Assembly (NCBI RefSeq): GCF_039543205.1
Contig: NZ_BAABJH010000007.1
Span: 62,001 to 126,000, forward strand
Length of the DNA stretch: 64,000 nt
Source: Flaviramulus_B aquimarinus
GTDB lineage: Bacteria > Bacteroidota > Bacteroidia > Flavobacteriales > Flavobacteriaceae
Direction: 5' to 3'
Under the pieces are notes generated by a model. That model searched no databases. It was not told the DNA's origin and worked only from the letters and a program-made list of their open reading frames with translations. Below, one piece after another: positions 35,623 through 44,086 of the stretch. Each line of letters opens with the position of its first letter. Position 1 is the first letter of the stretch. A program made the translations under genes and the position numbers.

Positions 35623-36606
35623 ATGTACATTATGGATTGGAAACAATCACGAATAACCTTTTCAAGTGGCGTATATGAAATGTTAGGATATAACTCCGAA
35701 GAGTTTAATATGTATGCTGCCTTAAGTTTTATTCATCCAGATGATATTAAAATAGTTAACAGAATCATTCAAGGTGTTATTAGCCATAGTGTAAATACAA
35801 GTTTGTTGAGTAACAAACAATATTTAAAAATAACCTTTAGAGCTCTAAAAAAAGACGGTACTTATATTAAAGTTTTGAGACAGTCTTCGCCATATCAAAT
35901 GGATATAGACGGTAAGTTTATTAGCAATTTAACGTTTCTAACAGATATTTCATTTATAAAGTCTCATAGCAATAGGGTTGAATGGACTCTTTTTTCCGAG
36001 GATATGGATGTTTCAAAATTTAAAGAAAATATTTATAGAGAATTCATTGGTTTTTTTACATCAAGAGAACTGGAAATCGTATACCTTATCCATAATAATT
36101 TCACCAATAAAGAAATAGCATCCCAACTATTCATTAGCGCCCATACCGTGGTGGCTCATCGCAAAAACATTCTTAGAAAAAGTAACTGTCATAACAGTAG
36201 AGAGCTATTAGAGTTTTGTCAACTTAATGGTATTACTTATGATGATCAATTTTATTCAGCCTGTGGCCTGGCAACAGGAGGGACAACAGGAACAGCAGAT
36301 TGTGGTGCTGAACCAGGAACACAATTTTTAAACGACACTTTTGAAAGTAATGGAGCAACATTATCAAATTCAAATTTTGAATTATTAGCAGGTGTAACTT
36401 TATATCCAAACCCTGCCAGAGAGGTTATATTCATATCTTCAGACCAAATAATTGAAAAGATAGAACTATATGATATTATAGGTAAACAGATATTAACAAC
36501 TAAAGAAACCTTAGAAGTGAGAGTAAACTATTTACAAAAAGGTTTGTATTTACTAAAGTTATATTCAGGTAATACCAGTGTAACTAAAAAAATAACTATA
36601 GAATAA
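35623..36606 (+). CDS. PAS-LuxR regulator with C-terminal T9SS sorting domain
   Basis: This 327-residue frame has three parts. Residues 1-105 are a PAS domain (FSSGVYEMLGYNSEEFNMYAAL, then FIHPDDIKIVNRII). Residues 145-205 are a LuxR-type helix-turn-helix (FTSRELEIVYLIHNNFTNKEIASQLFISAHTVVAHRKNILRK). A Cys/Gly-rich linker (206-256) leads to a T9SS type A sorting domain (VTLYPNPAREV, then KIELYDIIGKQIL, then LQKGLYLLKLYSGNTSVTKKI). No signal peptide is visible in any reading. The start at 35623 lacks part of the N-terminus (see the ORF at 35480). Confidence 0.78.
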   Translation: MYIMDWKQSRITFSSGVYEMLGYNSEEFNMYAALSFIHPDDIKIVNRIIQGVISHSVNTSLLSNKQYLKITFRALKKDGTYIKVLRQSSPYQMDIDGKFISNLTFLTDISFIKSHSNRVEWTLFSEDMDVSKFKENIYREFIGFFTSRELEIVYLIHNNFTNKEIASQLFISAHTVVAHRKNILRKSNCHNSRELLEFCQLNGITYDDQFYSACGLATGGTTGTADCGAEPGTQFLNDTFESNGATLSNSNFELLAGVTLYPNPAREVIFISSDQIIEKIELYDIIGKQILTTKETLEVRVNYLQKGLYLLKLYSGNTSVTKKITIE

Positions 36607-36631
36607 AAAAATATAAAAAAAATATCATAAG

Positions 36632-36658
36632 AAAAGCAACCTATCAGGTTGCTTTTTT
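36632..36658 (+). terminator. Terminator after the PAS-LuxR gene
   Basis: AAAAGCAACC and GGTTGCTTTT form a ten-pair stem with a T-run. It may also serve the convergent S1/P1 nuclease gene. Confidence 0.9.
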
Positions 36659-36661
36659 GTT

Positions 36662-37444
36662 TTAAAATAACTCATTTAAAACTTTAGCCAAACGAATCCC
36701 CGCAATTTGTAACTGACTTCTAACCGTTTTAAAATGGTCATAAGAATAACGATATCTCAAATTCTCATCAGGCTCAGCAGACGCATATACCTTTTTAGTT
36801 AATTGATGTGTTTCATTTACCCAATCTATAATAGAACCTTCTCGGATAGATTTAATTTGTTTATTGCTTAAAACATCGGCGTTTTCTGCTAATTCATTGT
36901 AGCTCATATCAAACTCATTAATCATTTCTGTATCCCAAACTCTATGTAAATTAGAGTCTTTGTAAAACCATTGCACTTTAAAGTCATTGCCGCCTTTATC
37001 TTCTAGTAAGCCAATATGCATGGGCTGATGTAGGTCTCCAATAAGGTGAATTAAAAGCTTTAAATAAAAAGCTTTGTCTTCATCTGAAGCCTTTTTATCT
37101 GTTATAACACTTTTACAGTATTCAATTCCAGTAACTAAATCACCTTTACTGTTCTTTTTAGAATCCTCATAATTTTTATCCAAAGGCATATTAATGTAAT
37201 GCCAACTATAATATTTGTTATAGCGTTTATCTGATTTTATTTCATCAGCAAACGTAGAAACAAAGGCTAATGATTTTCTGTTTAATAATCGTCTAACTTC
37301 TCTTTTAGCTTTGCCATATAAATAATTATCTGCTATTTTCCCAACAACACGATGTCCTGTTGCGCCCCAAAAATCATCAGTGGCATGACTTTGAAAAGGC
37401 ATAATAAAAAGAATCGTAATCAGAAAGATGTATAGTGATTTCAT
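36662..37444 (-). CDS. S1/P1-family zinc nuclease
   Basis: This 260-residue protein has a signal peptide (to about residue 22, SHA). Mature Trp follows at DDFWGATGHRVVGKIAD, where the family uses the N-terminal Trp and His as zinc ligands. HYINMP and HLIGDLHQPMHIGLLEDKGGND hold the other ligands. Such exported enzymes cleave single-stranded nucleic acids. The start at 37444 is preferred over an ATG at 37510, which precedes the signal peptide. Confidence 0.9.
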   Translation of the reverse strand: MKSLYIFLITILFIMPFQSHATDDFWGATGHRVVGKIADNYLYGKAKREVRRLLNRKSLAFVSTFADEIKSDKRYNKYYSWHYINMPLDKNYEDSKKNSKGDLVTGIEYCKSVITDKKASDEDKAFYLKLLIHLIGDLHQPMHIGLLEDKGGNDFKVQWFYKDSNLHRVWDTEMINEFDMSYNELAENADVLSNKQIKSIREGSIIDWVNETHQLTKKVYASAEPDENLRYRYSYDHFKTVRSQLQIAGIRLAKVLNELF

Positions 37445-37525
37445 AAATTTATTTTTTGCTAATTTATAAATAACATATGGAAGAATTGAAAATAACATTA
37501 TGCTTAACAAAAGTTTAATGGTTTA

Positions 37526-39235
37526 CTATATATCGTAATCGGCATAAGCCCAACTTTCAGAAATAAGTTCATCCATTTTGGTTGTATTTTTGGAGTCGTT
37601 TAACGCGGTGTAGGCTTGTTTTAAACCATGATGTGCCCATCCGTTATTTGGAAAATTTTTCAAATCTTCTAGATATAATTCAATGGCAACTCTGTTTTGA
37701 CCATTCATCATAAGTATAGGCCCTAAATGATGCCGAACTGAAAAAAACCAATCTGGTGGCTCATTATAGTTTAATGCATCTTCCATAATAACAGCTTCTC
37801 TTAAAAGAGCAATACTAGCTTTGTAATTTTTTTCATGAGCTAAAATTTCAGCTTTTAAAACGTTTTTGGCTATGCCAACTAAATTGTAAACGGAGTTAAT
37901 ATCCCAGATGGTTACATTATTTAGGCTTTCATCTTTGGATAAAACCTCTAGAGCGGATAATTCTGTTTTAGCCTTATCAATAGAGCCTTTTCCTAAATAC
38001 GCCATGCCCTCGGCATAATGACGAATAGCTTTAGGGTATTTTAAATCGTGAGTTTCTAGTTTCATGTCTAAAATAGCATCCCACATTTTGAACTTTACTG
38101 CCACATAATAAGGTATCGTATAATAGTGCTGTAAAGTCCCCCAACCTGGTTCTTTCATAATTTCTGGGTAAACGTATTTAGATACTTTATTGGCACCGAT
38201 CATTGCCCAATGACTATTACCTTCAAGCGTTGCTGTAGCAGCCATAAAATGATAATTGTGAGGATAATAACCTAATGGATATGCACCCTGAGCATGACAA
38301 TTGCTAACATAGGTACTGTCTGCTTTTACAGCGGCTATATTTGATAAAGTGCCTTTGTGATATTCACCCGTTCTGATGTAGGTATGTGAGGGCATATGTA
38401 ACAAATGGCCTGAACCAGGAACCAAACCATCATCAAACACTTTTGCTGAAGCATCAGAACGTTCTGGTGTATTCGACATTTCAACAGCATGAATATAAAA
38501 ATGATGAGCCCCTGGATGTTTAGGGTTCTTTTCAATCAGCGTTTCAAGTAAATTAACAATTTCTGGTGTCCAAGGTTTAGCATTGCCCACTTTATCAAAT
38601 AAATCCCAAGGATGTAAATTCATCATAGACTCTACATAAAGCGCTGCTATTTCTGAGTCATCAGGATATTTATGGTTTAGAGTCTTTAAAGCTTTAGAAT
38701 ATGCTATGTCCAATTCACTTCTATCTTCTGGAGGTTTAGGGGCGTAACGTATAGCCATAGCTTCTATGAATTCCTTTTCTTTTTTGGTAGTGTTTGCCGA
38801 AAGTGCTTTGGCTTTTTGAATAGCATCATAGGCGCGTTCATAATTGTCAGGCTCCATACCAGCATTGTAGTTTGGGCCTAATACATAGGCGAACCCCCAA
38901 AAAGCCATAGCGCAACTAGGGTCTAATCTTGAAGCATAATGAAACGATCGAGCTGCTTCAGCATGATTAAAAGCATAAGCCAATGCCATACCTTGATTAA
39001 AATATTGCTGCACTAAACTGTTTTCAGTAGTTATAGGATAATTAATGACATCATAACCATCTAAAAGTGGTGCCATATTATCTTCTTTGTACCACTTAGC
39101 GTCAGTAACAGGAGGAACGCATGCATATTTAGAAGCAAACGTTTTAGTTAGAATAAGTTCCTCAGGTTGTTTGTTCGTTTTTTTACAAGAAAAAAATAGA
39201 TTGAGGGCAATCAAAGTTAGAATTACATTTTTCAT
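37526..39235 (-). CDS. TPR-containing lipoprotein
   Basis: This 569-residue protein has a lipobox (ALNLFFSC, Cys17). The body holds helical repeats of TPR type (YFNQGMALAYAFNHAEAARSFHYASRLDP and later copies). HYAEGMAYLGKGSIDKAKTELSALEVL is another copy. A histidine-rich middle (HFYIHAVEMSN, HLLHMPSHTYIRTG) recalls a family often found next to copper or haem genes, but no active site is fixed. The function is unknown. It is divergent from the third ECF operon. Confidence 0.82.
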   Translation of the reverse strand: MKNVILTLIALNLFFSCKKTNKQPEELILTKTFASKYACVPPVTDAKWYKEDNMAPLLDGYDVINYPITTENSLVQQYFNQGMALAYAFNHAEAARSFHYASRLDPSCAMAFWGFAYVLGPNYNAGMEPDNYERAYDAIQKAKALSANTTKKEKEFIEAMAIRYAPKPPEDRSELDIAYSKALKTLNHKYPDDSEIAALYVESMMNLHPWDLFDKVGNAKPWTPEIVNLLETLIEKNPKHPGAHHFYIHAVEMSNTPERSDASAKVFDDGLVPGSGHLLHMPSHTYIRTGEYHKGTLSNIAAVKADSTYVSNCHAQGAYPLGYYPHNYHFMAATATLEGNSHWAMIGANKVSKYVYPEIMKEPGWGTLQHYYTIPYYVAVKFKMWDAILDMKLETHDLKYPKAIRHYAEGMAYLGKGSIDKAKTELSALEVLSKDESLNNVTIWDINSVYNLVGIAKNVLKAEILAHEKNYKASIALLREAVIMEDALNYNEPPDWFFSVRHHLGPILMMNGQNRVAIELYLEDLKNFPNNGWAHHGLKQAYTALNDSKNTTKMDELISESWAYADYDI

Positions 39236-39551
39236 TTTGTAAAATTTTGATTGTTAAGACTTTATTGTGATACAATGTACTAATTTTTTAATTCTTTCAG
39301 GAAAAAGCGTATTTAAATTGTTATATATATGTGTACGAGCTTATGTCATTTTCAGTGTTTTAGATTTGCTTACAAAATATTAGATTCAATATCATTAAAG
39401 ATTATAGATAGTTTGCGTAGTAAATGCGTATTAAACAGACATTATTTTAGTACAAAATAATATTATTTTTATTTTTTTTCAATTTACATGTGACCTTTTA
39501 AAAAAGCATGTGTCTTATAACACAATAACAATTAAATAGCGCAAGCTAAAT
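39236..39551. other. Gene-free stretch before ECF operon 3
   Basis: These 316 bases hold no gene. The right end has the ECF-type promoter at 39489-39517. Two near-direct ACATGTG/GCATGTG repeats overlap it. The rest is AT-rich with nothing clear. Confidence 0.6.
39489..39517 (+). promoter_or_regulatory. ECF-type promoter of sigma operon 3
   Basis: TGTGACC, 16 bases, then GTCTTA at 39512-39517. This matches the layout before sigma operon 1. Confidence 0.55.
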
Positions 39552-40124
39552 TTGAAAACCCTAGACAATATTAATAAGCTATCTGATGAAGATCTGATTG
39601 AAGCTATTGTGAAAACCAATAACACATTGCTTTTTGAGATACTTTATGATAGGTATGCTATGTTAGTATATAATAAGTGTTTTGGTTTTGCAAAGGATGC
39701 CGATGAAGCTAAAGATTTAACACAAGATGTATTTTTAAAGTTGTTTGTTAAATTGGCTAGTTTTAAAGGAAAATCGAAATTTTCAACGTGGTTATATGCA
39801 TTTACTTATAATCATTGCGTAAATTATGTGACTAGAAATACGGCTAAGAAATTTGAAAAACAGTCGGTAGATTATAAAGATATTGAAAACCTTTCAGAAA
39901 AGGAAGACGATAATAGTTTTCTAGATATGAAAGTTGATAAATTAAAAGTGGCATTGGAACTCATTTCTCCAGAAGAGAAAATGATATTGTTACTAAAATA
40001 TCAAGATTTTCTTTCAATAAAGGAAATTGAAAGTGTTTTAGGAATTGGAGAAAGTGCTGTTAAAATGAGAATAAAACGTGCCAAGGATAAACTTGTAAGC
40101 GTTTATAATGATAACCTTAAGTAA
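39552..40124 (+). CDS. ECF RNA polymerase sigma factor (operon 3)
   Basis: This 190-residue ECF sigma factor starts with TTG at 39552. Region 2 reads MLVYNKCFGFAKDADEAKDLTQDVFLKLFVKLASFKGKSKFSTWLYAFTYNHCVNYV. Region 4 reads ISPEEKMILLLKYQDFLSIKEIESVLGIGESAVKMRIKRAKDKL. The downstream small gene overlaps its stop (TAATG), so the two form one unit. Confidence 0.92.
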   Translation: MKTLDNINKLSDEDLIEAIVKTNNTLLFEILYDRYAMLVYNKCFGFAKDADEAKDLTQDVFLKLFVKLASFKGKSKFSTWLYAFTYNHCVNYVTRNTAKKFEKQSVDYKDIENLSEKEDDNSFLDMKVDKLKVALELISPEEKMILLLKYQDFLSIKEIESVLGIGESAVKMRIKRAKDKLVSVYNDNLK

Positions 40125-40309
40125 TGGAGAATCCGTTTAAACATATAAATCAGCCGCTTAAGGAAGTTCCACCGGAACTTAAGGCTAAGGTTATGAGTGA
40201 TATTGCCATGGCAAAACTCATAATGGACTTGGCTGCTCTGTTTTCTTATAATTTTAGTCATGTAATAGAAACAGTTATTAGTAAAAGAGAAACGAATAAC
40301 AAAAATTAG
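40124..40309 (+). CDS. Small protein after ECF sigma, possible anti-sigma
   Basis: This 61-residue protein starts on the last base of the sigma stop. The first 25 residues (PFKHINQPLKEVPPELKAKVMSDIAMAK) resemble the cytoplasmic start of small anti-sigma proteins. A weak hydrophobic stretch follows (LIMDLAALFSYNF). It may be a shortened anti-sigma partner; the membrane part is shorter than in the other two operons. Confidence 0.6.
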   Translation: MENPFKHINQPLKEVPPELKAKVMSDIAMAKLIMDLAALFSYNFSHVIETVISKRETNNKN

Positions 40310-40345
40310 TAACCCGAAAAAACAACCAATTATAACCCGATAATT

Positions 40346-41161
40346 ATGAATTTTTTAGAACAAATAAAGGAATCATTACAAAAAATATGGCTTGATATTG
40401 CTGCTGCTGCACCCAAAGTTTTAGGTGTCCTTGCATTAATTATTATTTTTTTAATCGTTACGAAGATAATTACGAGCGTATTGAAAAAAGTGCTTACAAA
40501 GGCGAATATTAACAAGTTAGGAGATAAGCTAAATGAAATTGAATTATCGGAAGGTAAGACACTTAATATTAATTTAGTAAACATTCTTGTAAAGACAGTT
40601 AAATGGCTACTATATGTTGTTTTAATTACCATTGTTGCTGATATTCTTGAGTTAACCATGGTATCTGAGGGCTTAAAAAGCTTTATAGGGTATTTGCCAA
40701 AGCTTTTTACTGCATTAGTTATAGTAACATTAGGTCTATTGTTTGCAACTTTTGTTAAAAAATCATTACATAGTTTATTTGAGTCTGTAGAGCTATCTGG
40801 AGGCAAATTAATAAGTCAGTTGGTGTTTATATTGTTAATGGTTTTAATAAGTGTTACCGCATTAAACCAAGCAGAAATAAATACGGATATTATTACGAGT
40901 AATATAAAAATGATACTCGCAGCATTTTTGTTAGCCTTTGCATTGGCCTTTGGCTTAGGAGCCCGAAATGTTATTGAAAAAGTATTAAACACCTTTTATA
41001 CTAGAAAGTTATATGAGGTTGGAAAGGTAATTGAGTTTAATGGTATACGCGGTGAGATTGAATCTATAAACAGTATATCGGTTACAATGAAAACAAAAAA
41101 AGGAAAATTAGTAGTACCCATTAAAGATATTGTAGAGAGTCAAGTAAGTATACAGGATTAA
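40346..41161 (+). CDS. MscS-like small mechanosensitive channel
   Basis: This 271-residue membrane protein has several membrane segments (about 20-40, 80-100, 110-130, 145-165 and 185-205). The last is the glycine/alanine-rich pore helix (AAFLLAFALAFGLGARNVIEKVLNTFY) that identifies the MscS fold. A beta domain follows (VGKVIEFNGIRGEIESINSISVTMKTKKGKLVVPIKDI). The C-terminal cage part is short. The role would be release of solutes on osmotic downshock. It is downstream of ECF operon 3. Confidence 0.87.
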   Translation: MNFLEQIKESLQKIWLDIAAAAPKVLGVLALIIIFLIVTKIITSVLKKVLTKANINKLGDKLNEIELSEGKTLNINLVNILVKTVKWLLYVVLITIVADILELTMVSEGLKSFIGYLPKLFTALVIVTLGLLFATFVKKSLHSLFESVELSGGKLISQLVFILLMVLISVTALNQAEINTDIITSNIKMILAAFLLAFALAFGLGARNVIEKVLNTFYTRKLYEVGKVIEFNGIRGEIESINSISVTMKTKKGKLVVPIKDIVESQVSIQD

Positions 41162-41228
41162 CTTTAAGTTAGGGTTAAAATTTGGTTGGTTACTTTTCTG
41201 TAAACCCAAAAACTCTCTACATGTTACA

Positions 41229-41263
41229 ATCCCTTTTCATTCATTTGGAAAGGGATTTTTTTT
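41229..41263. terminator. Bidirectional terminator
   Basis: ATCCCTTT and AAAGGGAT form an eight-pair stem followed by a T-run on the plus strand. It lies between the convergent channel and LytTR genes. Confidence 0.8.
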
Positions 41264-41636
41264 AGAATTTTTCAAGAATTTGTAACACATCCTTTTTATA
41301 ACTTCTACTAATGGTTAAAGCCGTGTTATTGATGATTATTTCCTCGTTAGTGAATGAAGTAATATGTTTTAAGGCTATAATGTACGAACGATGAATTCTT
41401 AAAAATCGTTTACTAGGTAGTTTTGCTTCAATGGCACTTATAGTTTCTCTGGTAACAATAGTTTCATTAGCTAAATGAATTTTAATATAGTCGCTATAGC
41501 TTTCAATATAAATGACAGCTTCAAAATCAATTTTAATCATGCGGCGGTCAGCTCTTACAAACATAAAATCGTTGTCGACATTATCTTGACTTTCGTAATG
41601 TTTTGTTTCAGCATGTATATCAAAATAAGTATTCAC
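41262..41636 (-). CDS. Stand-alone LytTR DNA-binding protein
   Basis: This 124-residue protein is almost entirely a LytTR domain: DRRMIKIDFEAVIYIESYSDYIKIHLANETIVTRETISAIEAKLPSKRFLRIHRSYIIALKHITSF. No receiver domain is present. It starts at 41636 behind about 25 residues without clear family. Such short forms may act without phosphorylation. No target can be named. Confidence 0.88.
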   Translation of the reverse strand: MNTYFDIHAETKHYESQDNVDNDFMFVRADRRMIKIDFEAVIYIESYSDYIKIHLANETIVTRETISAIEAKLPSKRFLRIHRSYIIALKHITSFTNEEIIINNTALTISRSYKKDVLQILEKF

Positions 41637-41720
41637 AGCTTTTAGTAATCTATCAAAAGAAATAGGTTTTAAACAAATCTAAAAATGCGATTTACTGCAA
41701 CTTAATACTGATACTAAAAC

Positions 41721-43073
41721 CTACTTCCTTTTATTCCGCTTATTATAATTCTTATCGCCTCGTGTTTTAGGCTTTTTATACTTGGCAGCAATTTTAAATT
41801 TATAGCTTCCGCCTAAATTTTCTTTTTGGTTCTTTTCGGATTTTTCATGAAATGCTGGACCAGGAGCATCTTCGTCTCTGCGCTTGTTAGGATTATTGCG
41901 CTCTTTTATTTGCGGACGTTCCTCTTCAATAAGTTCGGTAGAAATCTCAACAGCCTCAGGAATGTTTAAAACAGGAATGGTCATTTTCATTAAAGCTTCA
42001 ATACCTTCGATAGCCTCTTGTTCCTTTTCAGTAGAAAACACAAGGGCTTCACCTTTACGCTCGGCACGACCCGTTCTACCAATTCGGTGCATGTAGTTTT
42101 CAGGAAAAGCAGGGGTGTCAAAATTAATAACGTGGGATACATTATCAATATCCAAACCACGTGCCATAACATCGGTGGCAATTAAAATACGGTTTTCACC
42201 GTTTCTAAATTGCTCAATACTGCGTAACCTGTAATTCTGTGTTTTATTAGAGTGAATGACGCATAATTCATCATGAAACTGTTCATCTAACTTTTCAAAC
42301 AAGCGGTCAGCCATACGCTTAAAAGCCACAAAAATCAACACTCTATTAAAGCGTTCCGTATCATTCAGTAAATGTGTCAATACATTTACTTTCGTGTAAA
42401 AGTTAGGCACATTATAGCGTTGTTGTGATATATTTTCTAGCGGAGTACCCGAAACCGCTATAGAAACACGTTCTGGACTCTTAAAGAAATCGTTAATCAA
42501 CAAATCCACATCTTGAGTCATGGTAGCCGAAAACATAATGTTTTGTCTACGTTCAGGTAGCATATCAAAAATGTTAATCAATTGGTGTCTAAACCCTAAA
42601 TCGAGCATCACATCCACTTCATCAATCACTAATTTTTGTATGGATTTAAGCTGTAAAACACGGCTTAAAGCCAAATCATATAAACGTCCAGGTGTAGCTA
42701 CTAAAATATCTAAACCTTCAGCTATAGCCTGCTTTTGGGTATTGATGTTAGTGCCGCCATAAACCCCTAAAACACGGTTGTTAATGTATTTGGATAGCTT
42801 TTCAATCTCATCAACCACTTGCACGACCAATTCGCGGGTAGGTACTAAAACTAAAACCCGAGGGTTTTCTTGTTCAGAATACTTCAAGTTTTTCAAAATA
42901 GGCAGCATATAGGCAAAGGTTTTTCCTGTACCTGTTTGCGCAATACCAACCACATCTTTTCCAGAAGCCACCACATTAAAAGCTTGCTCTTGAATGGGTG
43001 TAGGTGTTGTAAAGCCTAAATCGTCTAAGGCATTAAAAAGAGGCGTGTTTATATTTAAATCGGAAAACGTCAA
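41721..43073 (-). CDS. DEAD-box RNA helicase with DEVD motif
   Basis: This 450-residue ATP-dependent RNA helicase has the Q-motif FTTPTPIQEQAF, Walker A AQTGTGKT, PTRELVVQ, TPGRLYD, SAT and HRIGRTGRAERKGEA. Motif II reads DEVD in place of DEAD, which is uncommon but seen in some bacterial members. The C-terminal 90 residues are charged and basic (RGDKNYNKRNKRK) and likely bind RNA. It may act in ribosome assembly or RNA decay. Confidence 0.92.
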   Translation of the reverse strand: MTFSDLNINTPLFNALDDLGFTTPTPIQEQAFNVVASGKDVVGIAQTGTGKTFAYMLPILKNLKYSEQENPRVLVLVPTRELVVQVVDEIEKLSKYINNRVLGVYGGTNINTQKQAIAEGLDILVATPGRLYDLALSRVLQLKSIQKLVIDEVDVMLDLGFRHQLINIFDMLPERRQNIMFSATMTQDVDLLINDFFKSPERVSIAVSGTPLENISQQRYNVPNFYTKVNVLTHLLNDTERFNRVLIFVAFKRMADRLFEKLDEQFHDELCVIHSNKTQNYRLRSIEQFRNGENRILIATDVMARGLDIDNVSHVINFDTPAFPENYMHRIGRTGRAERKGEALVFSTEKEQEAIEGIEALMKMTIPVLNIPEAVEISTELIEEERPQIKERNNPNKRRDEDAPGPAFHEKSEKNQKENLGGSYKFKIAAKYKKPKTRGDKNYNKRNKRK

Positions 43074-43115
43074 AATGCTACTATTTTAGTGGCAAAGTTA
43101 CACTTATTCTTGGCT

Positions 43116-44009
43116 TTAGACTAAATGCTTATGGTGTATTTCAATACTATAGGTCGCTTTAAACGATTTGTTAGCATCTAAACTCAAAATACCTTCCTTG
43201 TCTTTAAGGTTTTGGTTAGTCGCTTCACTATCAGCTATGCCCAGCCAAGGCTCAATACAAACGTAATTGCCGTTTGGTTTTGCCCAAATACCTAAATACG
43301 GAAAACCATCGTAATGCACAGAAAGAATCGAATCGTGTTCACTACTTTTTAACGTGATTTTCCTGGATTTTATATCTTTAAAAACAAGCGCATCTTCATT
43401 AAATAAATCGTGAGTTAACGGAAGTTTGTTAGCGTTATTAAAAACAGGTTCTGTTTTAGATGAAATAAGCCCATTATCCATATTAATTAAATGCCTTTTA
43501 GAGTTTTCTTTATGTTCAAATTCTAAAAAGTAATCCTCATAATTTTCATTATCATAAACAGGACATTTAAAAGCAGGGTGTCCGCCAACCGAAAAATACA
43601 TGGTTTTAGTATCTATGTTTTTAATGGTGTGGCAAACTTCAATAGTGTTATCCGTTAAGGTGTAAGTCATAAAAAACTCAAACTTAAAAGGATAGATATT
43701 TAATAGACTTTCATTGTATGCTAACTTAAAAGTCAAACTATTTTCGGTTTGTTCATGTAAAACAACATTGTCATTATGTCGAACAAAACCATGTTTAGGG
43801 AGCTCGTAGGCTTCGTTATCAAAAGTATAGGTGTCCTCTTTTAAAGCGCCGATAATAGGAAATAAATTAGGCGCGTAACTTCCCCAAATAGTTGGGTCAG
43901 CATGCCACATAAAATCTGTTTTAGTTTTAACAGCAGTTATTTTACAGAGTTCAGCACCAGTTTTTTTTATAGATATTTCAAGTTTATCGTTTTTTAATGT
44001 ATACATCAT
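43116..44009 (-). CDS. Aldose 1-epimerase family protein
   Basis: This 297-residue protein is a galactose-mutarotase-like sugar epimerase. The start TLKNDKLEISIKKTGAELCKI, ELPKHGFVRHNDNVV, YFSVGGHPAFKCP and the VCIEPWLGIADSEA end, with the catalytic Glu, are typical of the YeaD/LacX-like branch. The sugar substrate is unknown. It ends 42 bases from the helicase start. Confidence 0.92.
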   Translation of the reverse strand: MMYTLKNDKLEISIKKTGAELCKITAVKTKTDFMWHADPTIWGSYAPNLFPIIGALKEDTYTFDNEAYELPKHGFVRHNDNVVLHEQTENSLTFKLAYNESLLNIYPFKFEFFMTYTLTDNTIEVCHTIKNIDTKTMYFSVGGHPAFKCPVYDNENYEDYFLEFEHKENSKRHLINMDNGLISSKTEPVFNNANKLPLTHDLFNEDALVFKDIKSRKITLKSSEHDSILSVHYDGFPYLGIWAKPNGNYVCIEPWLGIADSEATNQNLKDKEGILSLDANKSFKATYSIEIHHKHLV

Positions 44010-44086
44010 AATTCCTATTTAAACTTATGTGCAAAAATCTTAATTTTTTAAGGATTCTAACTAACTTTGCTGTAGAATAATTTTTT

